Notes under the pieces: model-generated
What the model was told of the DNA's origin: nothing
What the model saw: the letters and a program-made list of their open reading frames with translations, nothing else
The model's database searches: none
In this document: in pieces, positions 53,064-61,936 of the stretch
Position numbering within the stretch: the stretch's first letter is position 1
Layout of the letters: each line of letters begins with the position of its first letter
Program-made: the position numbers and the translations under genes
DNA from: CAIRDP01 sp037134895
GTDB taxonomy: Bacteria > Bacteroidota > Bacteroidia > Bacteroidales > FEN-979
NCBI GenBank assembly: GCA_037134895.1
Contig: JBAXLI010000010.1
Location: 1-64,000 of the forward strand
DNA: 64,000 bases
Direction of reading: 5' to 3'

Positions 53064-53189
53064 GAATTTTGAATATCGAATATCGAATATCGAATGTTGA
53101 ATGTTTGCATTCTCATAAGTTATTCTTCATCCGAATTCGACATTCGTTATTCGTTACTCGTCATTCGTCATTCGACATTCGACATTCAT
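53064..53189. repeat. Heptanucleotide tract with inverted arms, GAATATC family
   Basis: GAATATC units (53069-53105) face CATTCGA/TATTCGT/CATTCGT units (53140-53188); the arms are complementary. The right arm begins with the TGA stop of porX, read as TGAATGTCGAATGTCG in its sense. It separates porX from tsaE. Confidence 0.88.
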
Positions 53190-54739
53190 TTTCTTTTCAG
53201 GTATATGCACGGAACAAGCATCTCCTCCATCGATATCCCTCCGTGCTGGAAGGTGTCGCGGTAATAGTTCACGTAATAATTATAATTGTTGGGATATGCG
53301 AAGAAATCGTAGTTCCTGCAGAAAACAAAGGATGAACTCACATTCCCCCTCGGCAGGAAAGCGTCGGCCGGGTTCTTAACTTCAAAAGCCTCATTCCTTT
53401 CAAACTTCAGGGCCTTGCCGGTCTTGTACCTCAGATTAGTGTTGGTATTTCTGTCGCCAAGCACCTTTACCGGGTTGTTTACCCTGATCGAACCATGATC
53501 GGTCGTGATGATTAGGTTCACATCCTTTTCACCCAGCCACCTGATGATCTCATACAGGGGAGAATGCTGGAACCAGCTCAGGGTGATCGAACGGTAAGCC
53601 TTTTCATCATCGGCCAGCTCCCTGATGATCTCCATCTCGGTACGGGCATGCGAAAGCATATCCACGAAATTATATACTATAAAATTAAGCTTGTTCACCA
53701 TCAGGTTCGGAAGCAATTCAACCAGCTTGCGACCATATGCCTGGTTCAATACTTTGTAGTAAGAATGCTTGACATCCTTGCCATAACGCTTTAAAAGCTC
53801 ACCAAGGAGTTCGGCTTCAAAATTGTTCTTTGTCCCTTCCTCATCCTCATTTACCCAGTATTTAGGGTACTTCCGCTCGATCTCGGTCGGCAGCAGTCCT
53901 GCAAACAATGCATTTCTTGCATATTGCGTAACAGTGGGCAGGATGCTGTAATAGATCTCCTCCTTTTCAACCCTGAAACTTTCTTCGAAAAACGGCTGAA
54001 GTATCTTCCACTGATCATAACGAAGATTGTCGACAAGGATCACAAAAACAGGCTTGTTCTCTTCCATCACAGGGAACACCTTCTCCTTGATCAGATTATG
54101 CGACATTACCGGCCTGGGATTTACCTTGCCGTGAAGCCAGTCGACGTAATTGCGTTCGACAAACCGGCTGAACACCTGGTTGGCTTCGGTTTTCTGCAGC
54201 TGTAAAATCTGCATCATTCCTTCATCCATCGATTTTTCAAGCTTCAGTTCCCAGAAGATGATCTTTTTATAAACTTCCACCCATTCCTCAAAGTTCAGGC
54301 GGTTGCTGATCTCCATTCCGATATTGCGGAATTCCTGCTGGTACTGAAAATTAGTCTTTTCACTGACGATTTTCTTATTCTCGAGGTTCTTCTTAAGACA
54401 AAGCAGTATCTGGTTCGGCTTTACCGGCTTGATCAGGAAATCGGCGATGTTCGAGCCAATGGCATCTTCCATGATGGCCTCTTCCTCACTCTTGGTGATC
54501 ATCACCACAGGAAGTCCGGGCTGCAGTTCCTTAAGTTTCATCAGGGTTTCAATACCCGACAAACCGGGCATCTGCTCATCCAGGAATACAATGTTGAATT
54601 GTTTTGTTTTAAGTATTTCGAGAGCATCGTGCCCGTTATTGATCGTCTCCACTTCGTACCCCTTATCCCTCAGAAAAATGATATGAGGTTTCAGGAGATC
54701 GATTTCATCATCTACCCACAATATATTTACCTTGTCCAT
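53186..54739 (-). CDS. porX: PorX-type response regulator with PglZ domain
   Basis: A 517-residue protein. Residues 1-120 are a receiver domain with phospho-acceptor Asp54 (NIVFLDEQMPG), acid pocket DD10-11 and Lys in LIKPVKPN; about 130-210 is a helical linker; about 230-517 is a PglZ (alkaline phosphatase superfamily) domain with VFVILVDNLRYDQWK, PTVTQYARNALFAGLLP and TTDHGSIRVNNP, which hold the metal-binding Asp, nucleophile Thr and Asp-His ligands. This layout is that of PorX, which controls type IX secretion together with the kinase PorY in Porphyromonas and Flavobacterium. Known PorX is a phosphodiesterase active on cyclic and linear oligonucleotides. Its stop codon lies inside a tract. 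Confidence 0.93.
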   Translation of the reverse strand: MDKVNILWVDDEIDLLKPHIIFLRDKGYEVETINNGHDALEILKTKQFNIVFLDEQMPGLSGIETLMKLKELQPGLPVVMITKSEEEAIMEDAIGSNIADFLIKPVKPNQILLCLKKNLENKKIVSEKTNFQYQQEFRNIGMEISNRLNFEEWVEVYKKIIFWELKLEKSMDEGMMQILQLQKTEANQVFSRFVERNYVDWLHGKVNPRPVMSHNLIKEKVFPVMEENKPVFVILVDNLRYDQWKILQPFFEESFRVEKEEIYYSILPTVTQYARNALFAGLLPTEIERKYPKYWVNEDEEGTKNNFEAELLGELLKRYGKDVKHSYYKVLNQAYGRKLVELLPNLMVNKLNFIVYNFVDMLSHARTEMEIIRELADDEKAYRSITLSWFQHSPLYEIIRWLGEKDVNLIITTDHGSIRVNNPVKVLGDRNTNTNLRYKTGKALKFERNEAFEVKNPADAFLPRGNVSSSFVFCRNYDFFAYPNNYNYYVNYYRDTFQHGGISMEEMLVPCIYLKRK

Positions 54740-54825
54740 GTTATAATTTTAGTGTTTGCGGATGTCATTCTCCCAAACCAAAACGCCGGGGGAATTTACC
54801 ATTCTCTATTAAGTATAAATGTCGT

Positions 54826-54833
54826 AAGTTTGC
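54826..54833 (+). promoter_or_regulatory. -7 box TAAGTTTG
   Basis: TAnnTTTG, 47 bases before the ATG at 54881. Confidence 0.45.
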
Positions 54834-54880
54834 TTTTATTGTGGCTCCGCCGCATTTTAGCATTCTTTTAACAAATTTAC

Positions 54881-56125
54881 ATGAGTTTCAGGGCAATAAA
54901 CAAGATAAAAACGATAAACGACCCGGTTTACGGGTTTATCAAGATCCCTTCAGAACTGGTGTATGACCTCATGGACCATCCCTGGTTCCAGCGCCTTCGC
55001 AGGATTAAACAGCTCGGACTGACCAACTATGTATACCCTTCGGCCCACCATACCCGCTTCCAGCACGCACTCGGAGCCATGCACCTGATGAATCAGGCTG
55101 TGGGAGTGCTCAGGTCGAAAGGGATCCATATCACCCACGATGAAGCCGAAGGGCTCAGCATTGCCATACTCCTGCATGATATTGGGCACGGTCCGTTTTC
55201 GCATACCCTTGAAAAGTCAATCGTCGCCGGACTTTCACACGAGGACATCTCAGATTTGTTCATCTCCCATCTCGATGATCTGCATGGAGGCAAGCTCGGG
55301 ATGGCCAGGAAGATCTTCAGGGGGACTTATGAAAAAAGATTTCTTCATAAGCTGGTTTCAAGCCAGCTCGATATGGACCGGCTCGACTACCTTTCCCGCG
55401 ACAGCTTTTTCACCGGTGTTGCCGAGGGGACCATCAACACCGACCGCATCATCAATATGCTTACCGTTTGCGACGACGAGCTTGTGGTGGAAGCCAAAGG
55501 CATTTACTCCATCGAAAAGTTCATCATCGCCCGAAGGCTGATGTACTGGCAGGTATACCTGCACAAGGCCGTTCTGGCAGCCGACCAGATGCTGGTTAAC
55601 ATCCTCCGCAGGGCCAAGTTCCTTGGCGAAACCGAAAAAGACATTCCTTCCACTCCGGCGTTAAGGTTTTTCCTTACCAATGAAATTGGTAAGGAAGGTT
55701 TTCTTTCCGATCCTTTATGCCTCGATCGTTTTGCTCAGCTTGACGATTTTGATGTGGTCACCTCTATAAAACTCTGGATGGATCATCCAGACATGGTGCT
55801 TTCCACTCTTTGCAAAAGCCTTATACACCGTAACCTCTGGAGAATGGAGATCAGGAACGAACCGTTCACCGAAGAGTATGTGGCCAGGATCACTGAGGCT
55901 GCTGTAAGGAAGTATAATCTCAAACCTGAAGATATCAGCTTTTTCGTAAATACTGAAGTTGTCACTAACCATGCCTATAACCCCCGCCACGACAAGATCC
56001 TCATCCGCATGGCCGATGGCAGTCTCACCGACGTAGCAGCAGCATCGGAGCAGCTCGACATTGCCGTACTTTCGACCACGGTCAGCAAGCATCTTTTCAG
56101 TTATCCGAAAGACATAAAAATCTGA
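54881..56125 (+). CDS. HD-domain phosphohydrolase (dGTPase/SAMHD1-like)
   Basis: A 414-residue protein of the HD superfamily. The start DPVYGFIKIPSELVYDLMDHPWFQRLRRIKQLG, then H-FQHALG (HTRFQHALGAMHL) and LLHDIGHGPFSH, carry the H...HD...D metal site (His, His-Asp, and later Asp in QLDMDRLDYLSRD). The pattern matches dNTP triphosphohydrolase-like proteins, but substrate cannot be told. The gene is followed after 77 bases by lpxD with its own promoter-like box. Confidence 0.88.
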   Translation: MSFRAINKIKTINDPVYGFIKIPSELVYDLMDHPWFQRLRRIKQLGLTNYVYPSAHHTRFQHALGAMHLMNQAVGVLRSKGIHITHDEAEGLSIAILLHDIGHGPFSHTLEKSIVAGLSHEDISDLFISHLDDLHGGKLGMARKIFRGTYEKRFLHKLVSSQLDMDRLDYLSRDSFFTGVAEGTINTDRIINMLTVCDDELVVEAKGIYSIEKFIIARRLMYWQVYLHKAVLAADQMLVNILRRAKFLGETEKDIPSTPALRFFLTNEIGKEGFLSDPLCLDRFAQLDDFDVVTSIKLWMDHPDMVLSTLCKSLIHRNLWRMEIRNEPFTEEYVARITEAAVRKYNLKPEDISFFVNTEVVTNHAYNPRHDKILIRMADGSLTDVAAASEQLDIAVLSTTVSKHLFSYPKDIKI

Positions 56126-56173
56126 TCTTCAAGAGAATGGAAAAATCAACAGCAGTGTTTCAAAAAAAATTGG

Positions 56174-56181
56174 TAAATTTG
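56174..56181 (+). promoter_or_regulatory. -7 box TAAATTTG for the lpx operon
   Basis: TAnnTTTG, 21 bases before the ATG of lpxD. Confidence 0.5.
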
Positions 56182-56202
56182 CCGCCCATTAAGCATAAAT
56201 AA

Positions 56203-57237
56203 ATGGAATTCAGCGCTCAGCAGATAGCCGGCTTCCTCAACGGAATCGTTGAGGGAGAACCCGGCACGAAGGTATCAAACCTCTCGAAGATTGAAGAAGG
56301 ACGTGAGGGAACCATGACATTCCTTGCCAACCCGAAGTATACCCAGTTTATTTATACAACTCTTGCATCTATAGTTGTTGTGAGTAAAGATTTTACTCCT
56401 TCTCAGCCTGTGGCTGCCACCCTCATCAGAGTTGAAGACCCTTACCAGAGCTTTGCAAAGTTGCTCGAGATGTTCAACAGCATGACGGCTTCTAAAAAAG
56501 AGGTTTCTTCCCAGGCGTTCATTGCTTCAACAGCAAAGACAGGCAAGGATCTTTCGATAGGCGCTTTCAGTTTCATAGGTGAAAATGCAACTCTTGGAGA
56601 TAATGTGAACGTGTATCCGCAGGTTTACATCGGGGATAATGTAAAAATCGGTAGCAACTGCACTATTTACCCGGGCGTGAAGATTTACCGTGACTGCATC
56701 ATTGGCAATGACTGCACCCTGCATTCGGGAGTGATCATTGGTTCCGACGGTTTCGGCTTTGCCCCGCAGAACGACAATAACTATCAGAAAATACCCCAGA
56801 TCGGGAATGTGGTTCTCGAAGATCATGTAGAAGTGGGCTCCAACACGACTATTGACCGCGCAACCCTTGGATCCACCGTCATTCGTAAAGGAGTAAAGCT
56901 TGACAACCTGATACAGGTGGCACATAATGTTGAGATAGGCGAGAATACCGTGATTGCCGCGCAAACCGGCATCTCGGGCTCAACTAAGATCGGCAAAAAC
57001 TGCATGATTGCAGGCCAGGTGGGCATCATCGGCCATATCACAATAGCTGACGGGGTAAAGATCGGAGCCCAGTCGGGGATCGGGGGTTCCATCACACAGG
57101 AAGGCGCCATGGTGCTGGGTTCACCAGCCATTGATGTTAAGAAGACCAGGAGAAATTATATTCATCTCTCGAACCTCGACGAGATCGTACGAAGGATCAA
57201 TCATATTGAGAAGGTCCTGAAAGACAACAAAGAGTAA
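56203..57237 (+). CDS. lpxD: UDP-3-O-acylglucosamine N-acyltransferase LpxD
   Basis: A 344-residue left-handed beta-helix acyltransferase that adds the N-linked hydroxyacyl chain in lipid A synthesis. The N-terminal uridine-binding domain (about 1-100) is followed by many hexapeptide repeats (IGENATLGDNVNVYPQVYIG and so on, about 105-320). The catalytic His lies in LIQVAHNVEIG (near 245). A C-terminal helix (NLDEIVRRINHIEKVLK) ends it. The operon lpxD-lpxC/fabZ-lpxA follows with gaps of 16 and 6 bases. A second LpxD-like gene lies at 60990. Confidence 0.95.
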   Translation: MEFSAQQIAGFLNGIVEGEPGTKVSNLSKIEEGREGTMTFLANPKYTQFIYTTLASIVVVSKDFTPSQPVAATLIRVEDPYQSFAKLLEMFNSMTASKKEVSSQAFIASTAKTGKDLSIGAFSFIGENATLGDNVNVYPQVYIGDNVKIGSNCTIYPGVKIYRDCIIGNDCTLHSGVIIGSDGFGFAPQNDNNYQKIPQIGNVVLEDHVEVGSNTTIDRATLGSTVIRKGVKLDNLIQVAHNVEIGENTVIAAQTGISGSTKIGKNCMIAGQVGIIGHITIADGVKIGAQSGIGGSITQEGAMVLGSPAIDVKKTRRNYIHLSNLDEIVRRINHIEKVLKDNKE

Positions 57238-57253
57238 AACCGAATCAGAATTC

Positions 57254-58645
57254 ATGACTGAAAAACAGAAAACGATAAAGTCAGCGGTAAGTGTTTCCGG
57301 AGTTGGATTGCATACAGGCCTGGATGTCACGATCACCTTCCATCCGGCCCCGCCGAATCATGGAATCAAATTCAAACGTACTGACCTTGACACGGATGTT
57401 ATTGTGGATGCCGACTGCGACCTGGTTGTTGACACATCGCGTGGGACCAGCATAGAACATGAAGGGTCGAGGTTCGATACCATCGAACATGTGATGGCCT
57501 CAATGACCGGGCTGGAGATCGACAATGTTCTGATCGAGATGAACCAGTCAGAAACGCCCATCCTCGACGGGAGCTCCAGGTTTTATGTTGAAGCGTTGAC
57601 AAGTGTGGGGACTATAGAGCAGAACGCACCCAGGAAATATTTTGAGCTGAAAGAGATCATCACCTATACAAACCCCGAGAAAAAGGTTGAGATGATTGCG
57701 CTGCCGTCTAAGGATTACAGGCTGAGCGTGATGATTGATTATGAATCGAGGGTTCTTCATTCCCAGAATGCAACCCTTAATGATATCCGCAGGTTCAAAG
57801 ATGATATTTCAAGATGCAGGACATTCGTTTTCCTTCATGAGCTGGAATACCTTCTGAACAACAACCTGATCAAGGGCGGCGACCTGAGTAATGCGATCGT
57901 GTTTGTAAACAGAGTCATGTCGAAAGAAGAACTCGATCACCTTGCCGGAGTTTTTCACAAGCCCAAAGTCGAGGTACTCCCCAGTGAAGGCATATTAAAC
58001 AATCTCGACCTTCAGTTCCCCAATGAGCCTGCCCGGCATAAGCTTCTCGATGTTATCGGGGACCTTACTCTTGTGGGCATGCCCATCAAAGCACATATTA
58101 TTGCCACCCGGCCGGGACATTATTCAAATGTGCAGTTTGCCAAGCTGATCAAAAAACACATCCGCAAGGAAAAGAAGCATCATGAAGGCCATAAATTCGA
58201 TCTCACACAGACCTTATACGACATCAACCAGATCCAGAAGATGCTGCCGCACCGGCCTCCTTTTTTGCTTATTGACCGTATTATTGAGATTGGGAGCGAC
58301 TATGTTGTCGGCTTGAAAAATGTGACCATGAACGAGCCTTATTTTGTTGGCCATTTTCCCCAGGAACCGGTTATGCCCGGGGTATTGCAGGTCGAGGCCA
58401 TGGCCCAAACAGGAGGCATCCTTTCTCTGAGTACTGTCGATGATCCTCATAACTACACCACCCTGTTCGTGAAAATTGAAAATGTTAAATTCAGAAGCAA
58501 AGTGGTGCCAGGCGACACCCTGGTCTTCTACAACAAGCTTTCAGCACCCATTCGCCGCGGCCTTATCTGTATGAAAGGCGTGGCCTATGTTGGAAACAAG
58601 ATCGTGATGGAAGCAGAAATGATGGCGCAGGTAACAAGAAAATAA
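57254..58645 (+). CDS. lpxC: Bifunctional LpxC deacetylase / FabZ dehydratase
   Basis: A 463-residue fusion typical of Bacteroidota. Residues about 1-305 are LpxC, the zinc deacetylase that commits UDP-acyl-GlcNAc to lipid A: GVGLHTGLDVTI, IEHVMASMTGL (zinc His), PILDGSS, RTFVFLHELEYLL, and ARHKLLDVIGDL (zinc His and Asp). About 318-463 are FabZ, the 3-hydroxyacyl-ACP dehydratase: MLPHRPPFLLIDRI, catalytic His in GHFPQEPVMPGVLQVEAMAQ with the Glu of the same segment. Joining the two may balance lipid A and fatty acid flow, which both draw on hydroxyacyl-ACP. Confidence 0.96.
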   Translation: MTEKQKTIKSAVSVSGVGLHTGLDVTITFHPAPPNHGIKFKRTDLDTDVIVDADCDLVVDTSRGTSIEHEGSRFDTIEHVMASMTGLEIDNVLIEMNQSETPILDGSSRFYVEALTSVGTIEQNAPRKYFELKEIITYTNPEKKVEMIALPSKDYRLSVMIDYESRVLHSQNATLNDIRRFKDDISRCRTFVFLHELEYLLNNNLIKGGDLSNAIVFVNRVMSKEELDHLAGVFHKPKVEVLPSEGILNNLDLQFPNEPARHKLLDVIGDLTLVGMPIKAHIIATRPGHYSNVQFAKLIKKHIRKEKKHHEGHKFDLTQTLYDINQIQKMLPHRPPFLLIDRIIEIGSDYVVGLKNVTMNEPYFVGHFPQEPVMPGVLQVEAMAQTGGILSLSTVDDPHNYTTLFVKIENVKFRSKVVPGDTLVFYNKLSAPIRRGLICMKGVAYVGNKIVMEAEMMAQVTRK

Positions 58646-58651
58646 ATTCTC

Positions 58652-59446
58652 ATGAACCAACCACTTGCATACGTAAATCCACAGGCAAAGATCGCCCCTA
58701 ACGTTGTGATCGAGCCTTTTGTAACAATTGACAAGAATGTGATCATTGAAGAAGGGACCTGGATCGGGCCCAATGTGACCATTATGGAAGGCGCCCGCAT
58801 TGGAAAGAACTGCAGGATCTTTCCGGGGGCTGTTATTTCGGCTGTTCCCCAGGATCTCAAATTTACCGGTGAAGAAACCATAGTCAGGATCGGGAACAAT
58901 GTAACTATTCGCGAATATGCCACAATCAACCGGGGTACAAAAGCCAGTTATGAGACCGTGATCGGCGACGACTGCCTGCTTATGAGTTATGTTCATATCG
59001 CCCATGACTGTGTTGTTGGAAACAATGTCATCATGGGTGGTTATTCGGCGCTGGCAGGGCATATCACCATCGACGACTGGGCTATCCTTGGCGGGGTGGT
59101 TGCCGTGCACCAGTTCGTTCACATAGGCGCCCACGCATTTATAGGCGGCGGATCAGGTGTGAGCAAGGATGTCCCCCCTTACACCAAAGCAGCAAGGGAG
59201 CCGCTTTCATATGTCGGCGTGAACTCAATAGGCCTGAGAAGACGCGGTTTTTCTTCCGAAATGATCAACCAGATTCAGGATATTTACAGGTATATTTTTA
59301 TCAAGGGATACAACGTTTCCAAGGCAGTTCAGATCATTGAAGCTGAAATGCCGGCCACACCCGAACGGGACGAAATACTTTCATTTATCGCCAATTCCTC
59401 CAGGGGTATCATGAAGGGACTCAGCAGACGCAGATCATCAGAATGA
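58652..59446 (+). CDS. lpxA: Acyl-ACP-UDP-N-acetylglucosamine O-acyltransferase
   Basis: A 264-residue beta-helix trimer enzyme for the first step of lipid A synthesis. Hexapeptide repeats run from about 1 to 185; the catalytic His is in YVHIAHDCVVGN (near 122), and GGYSALAGHITIDDWAILGG and HQFVHIGAHAFIGGGSGV follow. The C-terminal part is helical (SEMINQIQDIYRYIF). It starts 6 bases after lpxC-fabZ. Confidence 0.95.
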   Translation: MNQPLAYVNPQAKIAPNVVIEPFVTIDKNVIIEEGTWIGPNVTIMEGARIGKNCRIFPGAVISAVPQDLKFTGEETIVRIGNNVTIREYATINRGTKASYETVIGDDCLLMSYVHIAHDCVVGNNVIMGGYSALAGHITIDDWAILGGVVAVHQFVHIGAHAFIGGGSGVSKDVPPYTKAAREPLSYVGVNSIGLRRRGFSSEMINQIQDIYRYIFIKGYNVSKAVQIIEAEMPATPERDEILSFIANSSRGIMKGLSRRRSSE

Positions 59447-59463
59447 CCGCCTGATCCTTTTTC

Positions 59464-60087
59464 ATGAAAATAACGCTGGATGGCATAGGAAAAAAATTCA
59501 ATACGGAATGGATATTCCGTAATGTTTCCCTGGACCTCGGTTCGGGGGAGACCTGTGCGATACTTGGCCGCAACGGCTCAGGGAAATCGACCCTCCTTCA
59601 GATCATTGCAGGAAGCATTCATCCGACCTCTGGAAAAGTCAGGTATGAACTAGGTGGCAAGGAAATTCCCGACAACCTGGTATTCAGGGAACTGGCCATG
59701 GTTGCCCCTTATCTGGAGATCATAGAGGACTTTACCCTGGAAGAAATGATACAGTTCCATTTCTCGTTCAAATCGTACCTCCCCGGCATCAATGCTGAAA
59801 AAGTAAAAGACATCCTCGACCTGAAAGTCAGGAAGTCGAAGACTATCAGGCAATACTCCTCGGGTATGAAGCAAAGGGTAAAACTCGTTCTAGCCCTTTT
59901 CAGTGATGTCCCGCTCCTCCTTCTTGACGAACCCGTCATGAACCTCGACAAGGCCGGTATGGACTGGTATCTGCAGCTGGTAAAAGAATATACCGGCAAG
60001 CGCACTCTGATAATCTGTTCGAACCAGCATGACCAGGAAAGCTTGTTTGCACAGAAGATACTGAGGATAGAGGATTTCAAGAACTGA
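59464..60087 (+). CDS. ABC transporter ATP-binding protein
   Basis: A 207-residue ATPase with Walker A GRNGSGKST (36-44), signature YSSGMKQRVKLVLAL (near 139; the usual LSGGQ is SSGMK), Walker B LLLLDEPVMNLD (near 158) and the H-loop replaced by SNQHDQE. It has no membrane partner next to it. The placement, 17 bases after lpxA, suggests cotranscription with lipid A genes; a link to lipid export or another transport task is possible but unproven. Confidence 0.88.
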   Translation: MKITLDGIGKKFNTEWIFRNVSLDLGSGETCAILGRNGSGKSTLLQIIAGSIHPTSGKVRYELGGKEIPDNLVFRELAMVAPYLEIIEDFTLEEMIQFHFSFKSYLPGINAEKVKDILDLKVRKSKTIRQYSSGMKQRVKLVLALFSDVPLLLLDEPVMNLDKAGMDWYLQLVKEYTGKRTLIICSNQHDQESLFAQKILRIEDFKN

Positions 60088-60094
60088 TAATCCC

Positions 60095-60240
60095 TGAACA
60101 AAGTACGATTTACGAAGTACGATTTACGATTGCATTGACGATTTACGAAGGTTGATTTACGATTGAGGATTTAGATACATAAAATCGTAATTCGTCATTC
60201 TTCTCTTAATTCGTAAATCGGGCTTCGTAAATCGTAAATA
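60095..60240. repeat. Heptanucleotide tract with inverted arms, TTTACGA family
   Basis: ACGATTT/ACGAAGT/ACGATTG units (60107-60170) face TTCGTAA/ATCGTAA units (60183-60239). The arms are complementary. It lies between the ABC gene and efp. The same family is part of the composite tract at 45463. Confidence 0.88.
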
Positions 60241-60246
60241 AAGTTC

Positions 60247-60254
60247 TACCTTTG
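60247..60254 (+). promoter_or_regulatory. -7 box TACCTTTG for efp
   Basis: TAnnTTTG, 37 bases before the ATG at 60292, directly after the tract. Confidence 0.5.
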
Positions 60255-60291
60255 CAGCCCTTTTTAATGCTCAATCAATTCATTACAACGT

Positions 60292-60858
60292 ATGGCAACT
60301 ACAGCAGATATCAGGAATGGCCTGGTCATCGATTTTAACAACGATCTTTATACCATTGTTGAATTTCAACATGTAAAGCCCGGCAAAGGCCCGGCTTTCA
60401 TCCGCACAAAACTCAAAAGCCTTAAGAACGGCCGGGTTATTTCAAACACCTTTGATTCAGGAGTTAAAATTGATATCGCAAGGGTAGAACGCCGCAAATA
60501 CCAGTATCTGTTCAAAGACCATTCGGGTTATCATTTTATGCATATGGAAACGTATGAGCAGACATTCATTGGTGAAGAACTGATCAATGCTCCTCAGTAT
60601 CTCAAGGAAGGACAGGAAGTCGAGATCGTTTTCCATGCTGATACCGAGACCCCGCTTTCCTGCGAATTGCCTCCGTTTGTGATCCTTAAGATCATTTACA
60701 CCGAGCCCGGCCTTCGTGGAAATACCGCCACCAACACCCTGAAAGATGCGACAGTCGAAACCGGCGCCAAGGTCCGTGTTCCCCTCTTTATCGAAAACGA
60801 CGAGGTCATCAAGGTTGACACGAGAATCGGTGAGTATGCCGAACGAGTTAAGAATTAG
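60292..60858 (+). CDS. efp: Elongation factor P
   Basis: A 188-residue three-domain protein that helps ribosomes past polyproline stretches. The KOW-like N domain (1-64) carries the loop HVKPGKGPAF with Lys32 at the tip, the position modified in some bacteria; the EFP domain (about 67-125) and the C-terminal OB domain (about 130-188, TNTLKDATVETGAKVRVPLFI and DTRIGEYAERV) follow. Length is normal. The TAG stop is the first unit of the AATAATTG tract. Confidence 0.96.
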   Translation: MATTADIRNGLVIDFNNDLYTIVEFQHVKPGKGPAFIRTKLKSLKNGRVISNTFDSGVKIDIARVERRKYQYLFKDHSGYHFMHMETYEQTFIGEELINAPQYLKEGQEVEIVFHADTETPLSCELPPFVILKIIYTEPGLRGNTATNTLKDATVETGAKVRVPLFIENDEVIKVDTRIGEYAERVKN

Positions 60859-60962
60859 AATAATTGAATAATAGAATAATCGAATTAAGAATGTTGAATG
60901 ACTGATAATCCAAAATCATTCGTAATTCAAAATTTGAGTATTCGATTATTCTCTATTCATCT
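60854..60962. repeat. Octanucleotide tract with inverted arms, GAATAATN family
   Basis: GAATTAG, GAATAATT, GAATAATA, GAATAATC, GAATTAAG (60854-60890) begin with the TAG of efp; the right arm (ATTCGATTATTCTCTATTC, 60938-60956) is the reverse complement family. It fills the gap before the LpxD-like gene. Confidence 0.85.
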
Positions 60963-60989
60963 CCGATATCATAAGTAACCCTGCCCTTT

Positions 60990-61919
60990 ATGAAATTCCC
61001 CACCCCACTAACTCTCTCCCAGGTAGCAGAACTGATCGGCGCCCGCATGATTGGCGACCCTGCTTTCGTTGTCAGCGGCATCAACGAGATCCATATGGTC
61101 GAAACGGGAGATCTCACTTTCGTTGACCATCCGAAGTATTACACCAAAGCCCTGACTTCAGCTGCAACCACAGTGCTTATCAACAAGGAGGTGGATTGTC
61201 CCGAAGGCAAAGCCCTGCTGATTCACGAAAAGCCTTTTGATGCCTATGTTTCCCTGGCGACCCGTTTCCGCCCTTTTGAAAAAGCGGTTGCTATGATCAG
61301 TCCGTCAGCCGAAATCGGCGAAGGCACTGTGATCCAGCCCGGAGCGTTTATCGGGAACCATGTGAAGATAGGAAAGAACTGTATAATTCATGCCAATGCC
61401 AGCATTTACGATCACACACAAATTGGTGATGATGCTATCATCCATTCGGGAGCAGTCCTGGGTGCCGACGCTTATTACTTCCAGCGCAGGCCTGAAGGCT
61501 GGAAAAAGCTTGAATCCTGCGGCAAGGTGGTCCTGGAAGACAAGGTCGAGATAGGAGCCCTCACATCTGTCGATAAAGGAGTGTCGGGAGACACTATGAT
61601 CTCGTTCGGAACCAAGATCGACAACCATGTACAGATCGGCCATGACACTTTTGTTGGCCGCAATTGCCTGATCGGCGCTCATTGCGCGATTGCCGGGGTG
61701 ACCCGCATCGAAGACGATGTGATCCTGTGGGCCAGGGTTTCGGTTAACAAAGACCTCGTCATCGGAAAGAAAGCCATAGTACTCGCCATGTCTGGAGTTG
61801 ACAAATCGCTTGAAGGCGGAAAAACCTATTGGGGAGTGCCTGCGGATGATCCACGTAAAAAATGGAAAGAGATCGCCGCAGTCAGGATGCTTCCCGAGGT
61901 TCTCAGGAAACTCAGGTAG
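60990..61919 (+). CDS. Second LpxD-like N-acyltransferase
   Basis: A 309-residue paralog of LpxD. The N-terminal domain (LTLSQVAELIGARMIGDPAFVVSGI) and hexapeptide repeats from about 105 are kept, and the catalytic His is present in HVQIGHDTFVG (near 214). It departs from LpxD after about 240: the repeats shorten (KDLVIGKKAIVLAMSGVDKSL) and the end is ADDPRKKWKEIAAVRMLPEVLRKL. It may act on another acyl acceptor or chain length, or be the true enzyme with the first gene as paralog. It is one of two such genes in one window, separated by lpxC, lpxA, the ABC ATPase and efp. Confidence 0.85.
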   Translation: MKFPTPLTLSQVAELIGARMIGDPAFVVSGINEIHMVETGDLTFVDHPKYYTKALTSAATTVLINKEVDCPEGKALLIHEKPFDAYVSLATRFRPFEKAVAMISPSAEIGEGTVIQPGAFIGNHVKIGKNCIIHANASIYDHTQIGDDAIIHSGAVLGADAYYFQRRPEGWKKLESCGKVVLEDKVEIGALTSVDKGVSGDTMISFGTKIDNHVQIGHDTFVGRNCLIGAHCAIAGVTRIEDDVILWARVSVNKDLVIGKKAIVLAMSGVDKSLEGGKTYWGVPADDPRKKWKEIAAVRMLPEVLRKLR

Positions 61920-61936
61920 TCAATTTCTTGTAAACT

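Noticed and set aside
1..60962. Repeat tracts as CRISPR arrays
   Set aside because: Units are 7-8 bp, degenerate and without spacers; no cas genes are present.
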